From Bolinopsis microptera (taxonomy: Eukaryota; Ctenophora; Tentaculata; Lobata; Bolinopsidae): DNA of 64,000 bases. The notes beneath the pieces were generated by a model that saw only the letters and a program-made list of their open reading frames with translations, was not told the DNA's origin and did no database searches. Shown piece after piece: positions 20,916 through 33,000 of the stretch. Made by a program: the position numbers and the translations under genes. The first letter of the stretch is position 1; each line of letters begins with the position of its first letter. Location of the stretch: NCBI RefSeq assembly GCF_026151205.1, contig NC_087077.1, positions 9,601,983-9,665,982 on the forward strand, written 5' to 3'.

Positions 20916-23900
20916 CGCAATTTCTGCATTCCGGTGTTTCTGACCAGTTACCACTTGCTTGACATGTGACTCGCTTCCTTCCCATCAGGACATATTGTTT
21001 CGGCTTTAAACACGTGACTGTGACAACTGTTCCTTCTCTCTGAGGTCCACGGGGTGAAACTGTGCCGTTCTTCACACTCAATTCTTCACAATATTGCTCT
21101 GAAAATGTTTTTAATCGTTTAACAGGGTAAAATTAAATTGGGTCAAACAAGGTTATTTCAATCTTGGATAATTAACAAAATCGAAACAAAAAGAAAGAAA
21201 AATATAGCCAACATTTGAACGATCAGTTTTGCTAAAAATTTGCTCGATAATTCTAAAGGGTAATCACTGTTTATGTTAAGCATGGTTTTTATCAGTTTGT
21301 TTTATCATCAAGTACAATCAAACAGTAAACACCCACCACATTTTGTTTTGTCAGTGTTAGCTTCTTTTCCACTTTCACAAGATGTACAGGAAGAAGCTCC
21401 ACCTTCTTCGCTAACCATGTCTGCAGGGCATTTGGTGCAGTAGGTGAGTGTTGTATCTCGGTACGTCCCCGCAGAACACATAACTGAATAATTTATTGAA
21501 ATTGTTAGATCATATTAAAGTGATTCATGTTTAGAAACATGAGTTTTAATTGCTCTGGATTAGCGTTAAAAACAGAGTATTTATATTGACACAATATGAA
21601 AACTGCCAAGGAATCAGCAATCTGCATGCAGCAGCGACCAATCACATTTTCAAAAGATTTAATTTCTACAGTTTGCCAGATGCCTAGTAAAATTTTTAAA
21701 ATACTGATCATTTAAAAGTTTAAAACCAGATTAGTTCTTACCACACTCGGGAGAGTTAGTTTCAGAGTAATTAAACTCTGCGTCCTCAATGCATGTCACC
21801 TCCTTATCTCCACTCATTTGATGTCCATCCTTGCAGCTGAGAGTCAGAACTGTTCCTTGAACAACCGGAAACATTTCGTTCGTTATCATTTGGCTCCACT
21901 TTGTGTTTAGACTGGTACACACTGAGGAGAAAAGTCATCAAAAAACATCATAAAATTTTTTTGGTACTTAATAATCAAGGATGTAATGCAAGATCGAAGA
22001 TTAGTAGTCGAATATATTCACAAAATATGACTACAACTTGGAAGGGCAAGAAACGCCAAATTATCTTAAATGTCATATCTTTAGAATCCTTTAAGAAACT
22101 ATTAAAAAACAGTATAATATGTTTATCACAACTGTTTTATAATAATCAGTCACCTGGTTTTATAGCTCTATAGAAATCTGACGCAGTGTCGTAGAAGATG
22201 AGAACTCTATCCGCCCTATGCTTCTGCTCCAGTACTGGTCCCAGTCACTGTTACTACATGTTGAGTCTGAGATGAGGATGTTGAGCACCTCCTCCTCGTT
22301 ACAGTGTATGACTAGTCTGATACCTGAGGTTCTGGTTAAGGTTATCCTCCAAACCTTGTCTGCTGCGGAGGGGAGGGTAGTTGGAAAGTTAGTGTAGGAA
22401 GAGCTGCAAAAGTAGATCCAGTACTCTTGACTGGAGGAGAAGTAGATGGAGACTCCTCCTATATAGTATCCGTGTGAAGGGTAGAACCACACAGCTACCT
22501 CATCTTTGCTCCCTAGCATACTATCCGTCTTTATTTCAAGAGGATACTTCTTTAGATCGAACACTATCCTGGCACCACGTTCTACTGGTATCCAGCCTTA
22601 TATGGACACGTTCATTGAAGTTTGAGGATATTGGTAGATTTCTAAAATAGCGTTTTCAACGATAGTGGCTTAATTTTAGCATCTATTAATCTAGCGTGTT
22701 CATAAGTTCTGAACATTAGCCACGTGACCCATACTCCCATATGCACTGCTCAGAAATAAAATGTATTGCTTTTAGGCACTATAATGTAAAAAATGTCACA
22801 TTTTTGTGACATTGTTTACCATAGCTGCCCAATTATCATTCCTTGGTCTGAAATATAGTAGATTAGGTCAATCTAACAATTATGATACAACATTGGTTAA
22901 AGGGCACGGATCGAACGGCTTTAAGGCAATATTTCGTAAACTTTGTCACACTCAGAATACGAGACCTCTTTTCTACTGTGAGGTGTCCTCAAAACCCTTT
23001 CAACTCATTATTTGATGGTTCTTCTGCCAATCATAGCCCTAAAATATGTTGTTTTGAAAAGTTAGCTAATACATGCACTTGGTTATTGGGAAATGATGTA
23101 AATTCTGTCACATTATATGGAATTTGAAATTCTGGGTGAATTTCCGAAATCATTTATATCTGATTTTGGTTTGGAAGGCGGGAAAACTCTATATAAGGAC
23201 GATACACGGATACAGTTGATTCAAGTATAGGGCAGTTGATGTAAACATCGTCACAAAATGATACGACATCGTAAATAGGTTACATTTTGCGGGGAAAATC
23301 TATATAAGGACGATACACGGATACAGTTTATTCAAGTATAGGGCAGTTGTTGTAAACATCGTCACAAAATGATACGACATCGTAAATAGGTTACATTTTG
23401 CGGGAAAACTCTATATAAGGACGATACACGCGGATACAGTTGATTCAAGTATAGGGCAGTTGATGTAAACATCGTCACAAAATGATACGACATCGTAAAT
23501 AAGTTAAATTTTGCGGGAAAACTCTATATAAGGACGATACACGGATACAGTTGATTCAAGTATAGGGCAGTTGATGTAAACATCGTCACAAAATGATAAG
23601 ACATCATAAATAGGTTAAATTTGGAAACAATGATTATAGAATGAAATAGTCTGTGATTAACATATTACATACATTATAAAATGGGCAGGGGTTTTTATAT
23701 TTCCTGTATCTCTGTATTAATCATTTCGGACTGTAATTAGGACTGTTCACGTGAAAGAAATTGTATCTAAATTTTACAATGACGTACTCGTATGTGACGA
23801 AATTTACATTTCTTGACCCTATTTTGAAGAACCATACCTCGGTTAGAATTCAATGTTCTTCCAGGAATTATTGGTTGGTTATTGTTCAGCAAATTAGAAC

Positions 23901-26900
23901 ACAAGTTTAACAATGCTGAGTTTAATTTTACTAAGTTATTGAAATGTGACGAAATTCACTTTTCCTGCCCCAACAGTATAGTTTCAATGTGATGAAAAAT
24001 TGGCATGGGTTTCTTCATTTCTTGTATAAATCCATTCCGACTATAATAAGGACTATTGGTAGGAAATAAAATCTATCTAAATTTTAAAATTACGTATGTG
24101 ACGAAATTTACATTTCTTGCCCCTATTTTAAAGAACCATACCTCAGTTAAAATTCAATTTTCTTGCAGGAATTATTGGTTGGTTATTTTTCAGCAAATCA
24201 GAACCCAAGTTTAACAATGCTGAGTTTGATATCACTAATTTACCGAAATGTGACGAAATTTACTTTTCCTGCCCCAATGTGATGAAAAATGGGCATGGGT
24301 TTCTATATTTCCTGTATAAATCCATTCTAGCTATAATAAGGGCAGTTGATATGAAAGAAAATCTATCTAACTAATGCTATAGCTATGGCTGATGTGACGA
24401 AATTTACATTTCTTGCCCCTATTTTGAAGAATCATACCTCAATCACAGTGCTGGCAAGCACGAGCGGTGTCTTTATTGGGGGTATACTATGTACCCCCTT
24501 TACTATTGTACCCCCTTTACTATTATACCCCCTTTACTATTATAACCCCTTTGGTACTCGTCGGAAGCCTCTTTCGTGCACGCGAAGCGTGCACTCCGGC
24601 CGGAGGTGGCGGCCGAAGGCCGTTGCCTCCGGCAGGAGTTTTTCAGGCATTAAGACTCATCGGAAGTCGTTCAGCAGATTTATTTTTAGTTCAAAACATT
24701 CTAATTTGATGTCGAAGATGACAGGAATAAAAAATAGTTATGTTGAGATTTTTAAGAAATTTGCATAAAATACTCGCCAGCACTGTTATACGAAATTTGG
24801 TAAAAAACCCAAAATCGCCATATTCAGGTGCCTTAAAAACCATGTTAAAATTGAGTTAGAGATCTGAAATTTTTCAGGGCGTCTAGACGTTGACCAAATC
24901 GACTGCAAAAAAAGTTTCAGGTTTCAGGAGCATCGGGAAATGGGTTTTCTAGAACCCCTGTTTTACGATAGATTGTCGTGATATATACATATATATATAT
25001 ATGCATACATATATTCAGGGATAGACGCTTTGCCAGTCAATTGTAGCCTGTATTTAATTGTCCATAGATTCAAAAGTATAAAAGATACAGCCATTTCCGA
25101 CCACAGCACAGGTCTTGCAAATAATTGTTTACACTTTAGTTTACATTGTATAAAAAAATTATTTGACGTCATAAACACCCCTTGATGACGTCATCAAGTT
25201 AACCGTTTTTAAAACTTGGTTTTTGACAAAGTAATAACTTTTAAAATTAATTTTAAACCATTAAGGAGTAATTTTATTCAAAATCTGAGGAAATTTTCAT
25301 CTTAGAAAATTGTTCAAGCATTCTGAAAATCTACCGGAAAGTTTTTCTAGCTTGCTCCTTCATAAAGATATTCGTCATTGAAGTTTGTTCTTTTTTAAAG
25401 AATTATTTTATAAAAACGTCAATTTTGCGATTTAGTATTCTCTGGTGTTGGGCCATGCCTTGGGTTGTGGAGCTCAGTTCTGCTTCCTATAGGTATAAAT
25501 TGTGCATTAGGCTAGTTTTAAAGTTGAAAATCGAAAAGTTGCACACGTGGGGACACGCCCAAATTGATAGAAAATTGCTAAAATCACTGAAAATTGCTGT
25601 TTTCGTCATTTTCTGTCAACTTTAGAGTGCCGTTGTGATTACAGTTCTTCTTGAAATACTTTGAAACTTTGCATGCTTATCAAGCTATATATAAAACAAG
25701 TACATGCAAAAAGTTACGGCGATTCAATATTGGATGCGCACGCAACGTCCACTCAAAGTTTGCACGTGCGAAAGGTGAGAATTTTGCTCATTCGTGATTT
25801 CCAACAAATTCTGCTTTGCCACGACAGTTTAATGTCATTATATATGAATTTAATGCCAACTTGAATGAGTATTAAGTGGCATATTCAGTCAGTGATCGAC
25901 CGATATGCTTCCCTAAACACAAGGAAATGTTTTTAAAGGAAAAATTTCGAAATCGTTGAAACTTCCTCCTTATTAATGAAGATATCAGTTTATATTTCGA
26001 CTTTATAAAGTACCCTGACATTATAATCAAAAAGAGATGATATTTTACCAAAACCCATAATCATGGGTAGAGTGGACCGCTGCCAGTGTCTCTCTTTCCC
26101 AAACAAAAGGAAATGATATTAATTTGATTGACCGTTCTCAAATGCAAAATGATACCGAGAATGAAATCGGTCGCTCGCTTTTCCCATTTATTTACAATTG
26201 TAATAGATTAAGAAGAACTACCCAAAGGCAGCTGTACTCGGCAATGAAGATTCAATAATCAGTGTAGTGAGAAAGTGTTTTTAACAGATTTATTATTAGA
26301 CTTAGGATTATGATTTTTAATATATTACATTGATATAAGATTTATTTTTGATAGGTACTTAATAAAGTTGATGAATTTCCCTCCCTATTAAAATTTTAAA
26401 CCCATTTAGTGAAAATTGATAAACGAAGATCTAGATATTGATACATATTATAACCAACATTGCTTATATTCTGCCTTGTAAACAAAGAGCAAATCTTCTT
26501 AATGCCTTCTTCCTGTCCTAAAACTAAAACTTCATCCTATTAAAGTAAAGGCCAGTTGTTACCACAAGCTATTATACCGTCCCTCTCAAAAACATGCCTC
26601 AGCCTCCATCAAAAACAATTTTAGTTTTCAGTCCTTCTAGTTTCCAAAAATCTACCGAGCTAGTGTTCTGGTGTGCACAAAAGCCCCTAAGCCCGTGCAT
26701 TCCTTGCCCCGCTAGCTGCCAGTCCTTGACAAACTTCCAATAGCAAAGATCAACTAGTCATTTACAAATTGAGCACTATACAATTTTAATTGTTTTAAAT
26801 ATTTGACTTTGTAAAATGAGCTAAAACATTGATTTATTAGTTTCATTGATTTATTAGTTTCATTGAATAAACTTCAGCTTGTTCAATAAGTAATAACTAC

Positions 26901-29606
26901 CACCCTTGTCCCTTACCCCGAAATACTAGGTATCGACCCGAACGCAACCCAAAGAGATTTTTACAGCATCAGATCGATGTAATCAATCGAAACTTATTTA
27001 TACAATTCGTAAGCCGTGAATGAATGGGAAAAGCGAGCGACCGATTTCATTCTCGGTATCATTTTGCATTTGAGAACGGTCAATCAAATTAATATCATTT
27101 CCTTTTGTTTGGGAAAGAGAGACACTGGCAGCGGTCCACTCTACCCATGATTATGGGTTTTGGTAAAATTAGTATATAATGTTACTTTATCACCATCACT
27201 ATGTCGATAAATTAGTTATTTTGCCAACACGGAGCAAATAAAGTTATAATATTTTTTTTGTGACGAAATTTACAAATTTTTACCCTGTTCAGGTGTTGAA
27301 ATTTTGCCAATGTTAACATATCACTGCCATATAATAATTTATATGACCGGCGTATGGTTGAAATATTGTTAATTGATCCATAGTACGTAATATAGGGTGT
27401 TTAAGTTGGTATACTAATATTTACTCAATTTCACACATGTTGAGAAATCATACAAATTTATGTGACTAAATTTACCTATTTCTGCCTTCTGTATTTGTAT
27501 TTGCCTATAACAATGAAATATGTGAACAATACCAAACACATTCAGCTCACAAAATAATGCTAGACTATTCGGCATTTCTTGTCAGGATGTCATAAACATC
27601 CCTCATATAAATTTCTTAAATGTGTGACGGAGTTTACATGGTGCTACCATTTATATTCAGGGATAGACGCTTTGCCAGTCAATTGTAGCCTGTATTTAAT
27701 TGTCCATAGATTCAAAAGTATAAAAGATACAGCCATTTCCGACCACAGCACAGGTCTTGCAAATAATTGTTTACACTTTAGTTTACATTGTATAAAAAAA
27801 TTATTTGACGTCATAAACACCCCTTGATGACGTCATCAAGTTAACCGTTTTTAAAACTTGGTTTTTGACAAAGTAATAACTTTTAAAATTAATTTTAAAC
27901 CATTAAGGAGTAATTTTATTCAAAATCTGAGGAAATTTTCATCTTAGAAAATTGTTCAAGCATTCTGAAAATCTACCGGAAAGTTTTTCTAGCTTGCTCC
28001 ATACTAATATTTACTCAATTTCACACATGTTGAGAAATCATACAAATTTATGTGACTAAATTTACCTATTTCTGCCTTCTGTATTTGTATTTGCCTATAA
28101 CAATGAAATATGTGAACAATTCCAAACACATTCAGCTCACAAAATAATGCTAGACTATTCGGCATTTCTTGTCAGGATGTCATAAACATCCCTCATATAA
28201 ATTTCTTAAATGTGTGACGGAGTTTACATGGTGCTACCATTTAACGAAAAAAGTCGCTAAATATGTACAGGGTGGGCCAAAAGTCAGTGTGCAAACGTTG
28301 GGTCTTATACCTCCGCCGTGTTTTATATTTGAGAGCTGTTGCTTTGCAGATGGCATACTGTACTTACTGGTTCGAGGATTCCGTCGTCAAAATTTGAAAA
28401 TTCGAATATTTTAGACCACGCCCATTCAATATTAAAACACCTATATTGTTTTCTCTGAACATGCTGAATGCCTAATTTTTTCAGAGACGGTAGATTATCA
28501 AATGTTGCATATGATCTGAAAACATGAGGCAAAACGGATTAGAAATGACGAAGTTATCAAGCATTTTCTGTATCTCGTTAACAAAATTGACTGGGTGATT
28601 ATGTGACACCGTGACACAACACCTTAATTGGGCACCCTTAACAATTCCCATAATGTTTAACGGGGTAGTTAACGGGGTCACCTTATCACGTGATTAGGTA
28701 AACCAATCACCTGATCACACGTAATGAATAAACTCGTTATGCTTCATATCTCGGTCATCTGAGAAGCTACAGTTCTAATTCTTTCAGGACAAACGTAATT
28801 CGAATGGCCAAACACAATTCAATAACATTTAGCTTGATCCGACTATCTAAACTATCAAATAAATGTGAAAATGAACCTCCATTTGAAAAAAATGAACGCG
28901 AATATTTTTCGAGTTGACAAATTCCTCGAACCAGTGGTGGTACTAAGTCATACCAGAAGGAAGTATTTCAATTGGGCACTCAGTGACTGAGCTATTAAGG
29001 CCAACGTTTGCACACTGACTTTTGGCCCACCCTGTAGATAATAGTCATATGCAACTATCCTATAAATTTGAAATTCGAAAATTTGGTCAAACACGGCAAC
29101 AAGGGGTCCATATAAACTCTGTCACGTTTTAATAGTGTGACAAAGTTTACAACTCACTGCCGGCCGCATTTAAGCGATATCTTATCGTCTGATAAAGATA
29201 TCGTTATGCGACAAAGTTTATCTAGAGGATGAAACGATTATCCTAACCATTGAGGGTTTATATAGTTTTATAGTGTGGCACATTTTACATCATCGTGCCA
29301 TTTAGTAGGGTCACTAATATTTACCAATATCCTCAAACTTCAATGAACGTGTCCATATACATTCAGTGTCAATATCAAATTTTGCATCAGCCTCACAATA
29401 AGTGTATGATATAATATTGTTCTCCTAAAAAAACAGTGTCCTACTAACTCCTATATAACAGCTAATGTCGTTGAATTATATGATGTTATTGATTTGTAGT
29501 TTTAATAATTCAGTAACTCATAAAAATTGTACAGATATTTACCGTCACCGGCTGAAGCAGCAATTATCTCCACTGCAAAGAGGAGAAGAGAGTAGAAAGA
29601 AAACAT
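20916..29606 (-). CDS. Secreted multidomain protein: signal peptide, unnamed domain, sushi, GCC2/GCC3, sushi (3' end not found)
   Basis: Five exons on the - strand, all joined in phase 1. Exon 1 is 29606-29543 with signal peptide MFSFYSLLLFAVEIIAASA. Exon 2, 22584-22154, holds a domain of about 140 residues with KVWRITLTRTSG, IHCNEEEVLN and a DTASDFY tail. Exon 3, 21921-21742, is a sushi/CCP domain (VCTSLN...LSCKDG...VTCIED...PECG). Exon 4, 21483-21337, is a GCC2/GCC3-like cysteine-rich domain (CSAGTYRD, CTKCPADM, CTSCESG). Exon 5, 21098-20916, is a second sushi domain (QYCEEL...VTCLKP...VTCQASG). The last donor implies further exons that I could not find. Exon 2 is one base short of phase: the frame breaks at the TCATCTTCTACGAC stretch (about 22187), so this copy is a pseudogene or carries a sequence error. 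The first intron is filled by a 6.76-kb transposable element ending 16 bp from the exon 2 acceptor. Probable role: extracellular adhesion or recognition (inference). Confidence 0.7.
23179..23622 (+). repeat. Four-copy 110-113-bp tandem array
   Basis: Copies start at 23179, 23289, 23400 and 23513 with GCGGGAAAACTCTATATAAG or a one-base variant. Each contains GGACGATACACGGATACAGT and ATCGTCACAAAATGATACGA. Copies differ at only a few positions. Each unit contains CTATATAAGG, which resembles a TATA box. Confidence 0.9.
23675..24440 (+). repeat. About 300-bp tandem repeat, 2.5 copies
   Basis: Units start near 23677, 23994 and 24286 with AAAATGGGCATGGGTTTCT or a variant. Each carries TGTGACGAAATTTACATTTC, CAGGAATTATTGGTTGGTTA and AACAATGCTGAGTTT. 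The third unit is cut off after about 155 bp by the nested element starting near 24446. Confidence 0.8.
24446..24786. mobile_element. Nested 0.34-kb MITE-like element
   Basis: Short inverted termini read ACAGTGCTGGCAAG on the left and CTCGCCAGCACTGT on the right. Inside are about four copies of an 18-bp unit TACCCCCTTTACTATTA (24488-24548) and a GC-rich block around GGCCGGAGGTGGCGGCCGAA that can fold on itself. It interrupts the third unit of the 300-bp array. No coding capacity was recognised. Confidence 0.55.
25012..25358 (+). repeat. 347-bp segment B, source copy
   Basis: From TATTCAGGGATAGACGCTTT to TTTCTAGCTTGCTCC this is identical by eye to 27654-28000. It contains TTGATGACGTCATCAAG, a perfect palindrome. 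The flanking sequence differs from that of the second copy, so this is the likely source location. Confidence 0.9.
26042..27169. mobile_element. Foldback element with 146-bp perfect-looking arms
   Basis: 26042-26187 and 27024-27169 are reverse complements over about 146 bp, starting ATTTTACCAAAACCCATAAT and ending at the TTTTCCCATT/AATGGGAAAA edge. The 836-bp interior is AT-rich with no gene. A clear target duplication is not visible. The arm identity suggests recent activity or gene conversion. Confidence 0.75.
27411..27653 (+). repeat. 243-bp segment A, first copy
   Basis: Repeated at 28001-28243 with one difference seen (ATACCAAACA against ATTCCAAACA). The two copies directly bracket segment B at 27654-28000. 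Confidence 0.9.
27654..28000 (+). repeat. 347-bp segment B, inserted copy
   Basis: Identical by eye to 25012-25358, placed exactly between two copies of segment A with no extra bases at either junction. Confidence 0.9.
28001..28243 (+). repeat. 243-bp segment A, second copy
   Basis: Second copy of 27411-27653. After it the sequence diverges into AACGAAAAAAGTCG, whereas after the first copy it enters segment B. Confidence 0.9.
28268..29034. mobile_element. Mariner-like MITE, 0.77 kb
   Basis: Inverted termini of about 32 bp begin CAGGGTGGGCCAAAAGTCAG and end in the exact complement, with TA on each side (28266-28267 and 29035-29036). The length and TA duplication fit a non-autonomous mariner/Tc1-type element. 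A solo terminus of the same family is present at about 62210-62241. Confidence 0.85.
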
Positions 29607-30065
29607 TCTCCGACGATCCTGTCTTCTAGAGAAAGAAAATATTGTACATTCAGCTTCTGTGCTATGAACCGACCAGATATCTGGCTGAATCCGGATCCGG
29701 CCGGATATCCGGCTTCGATATCCGGTTCCGGTTTCAAAAAACTATGCCGGATTTTTGCCGGATATTTCTTCAAAGTAATGTTTTTCTAAAATCTTGAAAT
29801 GCATATTTTTCGTCACATTTTAACTCGAAATTCGAATCCTTAAAAAATCAAAAATGTTTTGACTAGGTGCGGACTTCGGAAAACCGAAAGAATATTTTCG
29901 GCTAATAATGAACTAGCATGAAACGTGGAGAAAAGTGGTTTCCAGAAAAACTTTTGACTTACAACGTACTGCTTGTTGATTTGATATTTAACCTATGTTG
30001 ACTGCTAGAGGTCTAAACAGGAAACATCATTGGTCTGGTCGTATAGCTCTTAGAAATGCGGAACT

Positions 30066-33000
30066 TGATTGATTGAGGAGCACTACCCGAAGGCATTACT
30101 CAGCACTAACGCCTTAAAATCTTTAATTACAATCAAATATAAATATATGCACACAATGTATAAAGTATTAATAATGTATAAAATATGATTATGCTATTAG
30201 CAAATTTAAATAGTACTATTAAGAATTTTAAATAACTCTTATCTCTTGACATAAATTTAGAACAGCGACACAGGGTCTGAAGAATGCGCGGTGATATTTT
30301 TATCTTTTAAAAGTTGTAAATGACAGTGAAATTGCGCGGTGTCGATAGCATTGTAAAAAATGCTCGAAGATAGTCATATTTTGTTATGAGGTTAAAGTTT
30401 TGTTGCTCGTTATTATGATCAACGTATGTTGTACCAAATTATTTAAATTTCTAAAAGTACGAAAGTTGAGTTGTCCCAGTCCTTGTCATCCGGTTTATGT
30501 GCTTGTGCAGTAAGCACATGCTTGTTGACTGTAGACTTGAATGAATTTAGGAATTTGTCTTGTAGGCAAGTGGTGACATATTTTATGTCCTTGTTAATTA
30601 TGTTGACTGTTTGGTTATATAACTTAGGCCCAATGTAAGAAATGCTCTTGTCTGAATTACATAAACGGTTAAATGGTACTGCAAAGAACTCAGGTTCTCT
30701 TCTAGGTGCGTTTAAGTTTGAAACAGTGAACATTCTTATAATATTTGGTGGTGCAGTGTTAGAATAAACTTTGTGCATTAAGCATAATATACATTTAGCT
30801 ATCACGTTCGGTAAAGCTAATACTTCTAGTTTATTGAAAATTTCCTTTGTGTGTGAAGGTGTGCTATTCAGATCTTTGTCATAAAAATAGCGGTGGTATT
30901 GGTTATCTGCAGCGCGAATGCCCTTTTTCTGGGCCGAGAAGACTCTTTTAACGGAGTTTAGCGATCTTGTTCCCCAAACTGTGCAGCAGTAGTACAAGTG
31001 AGACTGAACAAAGCTGTTGTATATCAACTTGAGTGCTTTGTTAGGTACTGAGCCTTTGAGTTTGTAGAGAATACTCGCATTTCTAGATACTTTAGTGGCT
31101 AAATGTCTAATGTGGTGGGCCCAATTTAGCTTAGTATCAATGATCACGCCAAGAAACTTTTCGTGATAACTTTGCTTTAGTCGCTCGCCTCCCATGTAGA
31201 TTTCTATATCCTTAGTTTTCTTATTTGTAAAGATCATATATTTAGTTTTGCTAGCATTTAATTTAAGCCCGTTATTAGTAGCCCAATCAATTATCAAAGT
31301 CAGAATCTCATTCACCAATGCATTAAGTTGTTCAAATGTATCTGTACTTATTATTAGGTTTGCGTCGTCAGCGAAATAAATATGTTTAGCTAAATTACTA
31401 ATCTGAGGAAGGTCGTTGATGTAGATTATGAACAGAATTGGTCCGAGAATGGAGCCCTGTGGTACTCCGTAGTTAAGTTTGAGGTGAGAGGACTTGCAGT
31501 TGTTGACGCTCACGTATTGCTCTCTATCGGTTAGATATGAGTGAAACCAAGATAAAGCCAACCCCCGAACTCCATAGTGCTCAAGTTTTCTCAGAAGAAT
31601 ACTGCTGTCAACCATGTCAAAGGCCTTGCTGTAGTCCAATAGAAGCAGTGCTGTGACCTGCTTTTTTTCTAGTGCCCTGTGAATATGGTTTTGGGCTTCT
31701 AGTAAAGCATGTTCGCAGCTGTGCCCAGCCCGAAATCCGTATTGAGAGTCAAATAGGATTTTCTCTGTCTTTAAGTGATCTAATAGTCGCGCTTGCATAA
31801 TTTTTTCAAAGATTTTTGAGAAACATGAGAGTAGTGAGATAGGTCGATAGTTTGAAACTTCAGCACGTGACCCACCTTTGTGAAGTGGAACTACTTTCGC
31901 GATTTTCAATTTATGCGGAAACTTCCCCTGATGTAGAGACGCAGAGACTAGGCAGCTAAGCACTGGTGCAAGTATATTGCTCACTTTTTTCAGGGGAAGT
32001 ATACTCATATCAGAAGTCGACTTAATCTTCAAACCCTTAACTATTTCAATTATTTCTGATGCGAACGAATCTTCTAGATTCATGCTCCGCTGGCATTTGC
32101 TATCTTGAGTTTCTGTTACGATAGTCCTGCCCTCAGAGCATACGAGACCATTTTCTCTCTTAAGAGTCTCAGCTATATTGCAGAAATAGTCATTGAAGCT
32201 ATTCGCAATTTGCTGAGAATCTGTTATCTCGCTCCCATTATAGTTAATTTTGTTTATCTTAATTTTGCCTTTTTTCTTTCTGTTTAACAAGTTATTAACC
32301 ATTTGCCATTGTTTTCTGCTGTCGCTAGAATATTTTGTAAAGTACGCGTTGTAATATTTGTTTTTGGCCTTATCCACGTGTTTATTCACAAATTTCTTCA
32401 TTTTCTTGTACCTAATATCATTTTCAGTGGTCGGGTTTGTGACAAAATCTTCATAAAATTTATTTTTGCGATCACATGCGCACCGTAACCATTCTTGGAT
32501 CCACGGCTTTGTGTTTTTACGGCGGCCTGGTTTACTCTTTTTTGCCTTAATTGGGAAATTTCGGTCGTATAGTTCACTATATTTTTTATCGAAAGCCTCA
32601 AATTTTTCATCTACAGAATCATAGTTATTAACCAAGTTCCAGTCTACCGCAGAAATGTCGTTCTCGAACTTTTGGATACTGTCATCGTTTATTACTCGAG
32701 AAGAAATTTCTGTTGTATCTTCTTGAAGTTTACAACTGAGCCTATTCTGATCAACCATGATTGTGACAAAAGTTGCCAAGTGGTCAGAGATTGACTCAGA
32801 AATTACTCCCGATTTTGTAACAGCGTGGCAATTATTGACGAAAATATGGTCAATGATTGTCGCACTGTGATCTGTGACTCTAGTTGGTCTAGATATCACA
32901 GGAGCGAACCCATGCTCTGCTAGAGTGTCCATATACTTAGTGACAGAGTCTATTCTCCCGTAATCTAGTAGGTCTATGTTAGTATCACCGGCCAGTATGA

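Larger units (their letters stand above)
22601..29357. mobile_element. 6.76-kb TIR element with TA target duplication, in intron 1 of the secreted gene
   Basis: The ends are inverted: TATGGACACGTTCATTGAAG at 22601 and its complement at 29338-29357, extending through TTTGAGGATATTGGTA. Both are flanked by TA (22599-22600 and 29358-29359). No transposase is visible, so it is non-autonomous, possibly a Tc1/mariner-type (TA) element enlarged by internal arrays and nested insertions. The motif TGTGACGAAATTTAC or close variants recurs at about 23793, 23945, 24097, 24249, 24393, 27259, 27461, 27623, 28051, 28213 and 29135. Confidence 0.75.

Noticed and set aside
22154-22584. Farnesoic acid O-methyltransferase-like domain
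   Set aside because: General resemblance in size and tryptophan placement only; key family motifs were not seen, so the domain is left unnamed.
23179-23622. CRISPR-like array of 110-bp units
   Set aside because: Whole units including the interior are conserved and there are no unique spacers.
24963-27827. Short frames of 60-80 codons within the TIR element
   Set aside because: They fall in repeated noncoding segments A and B and show no protein signature.
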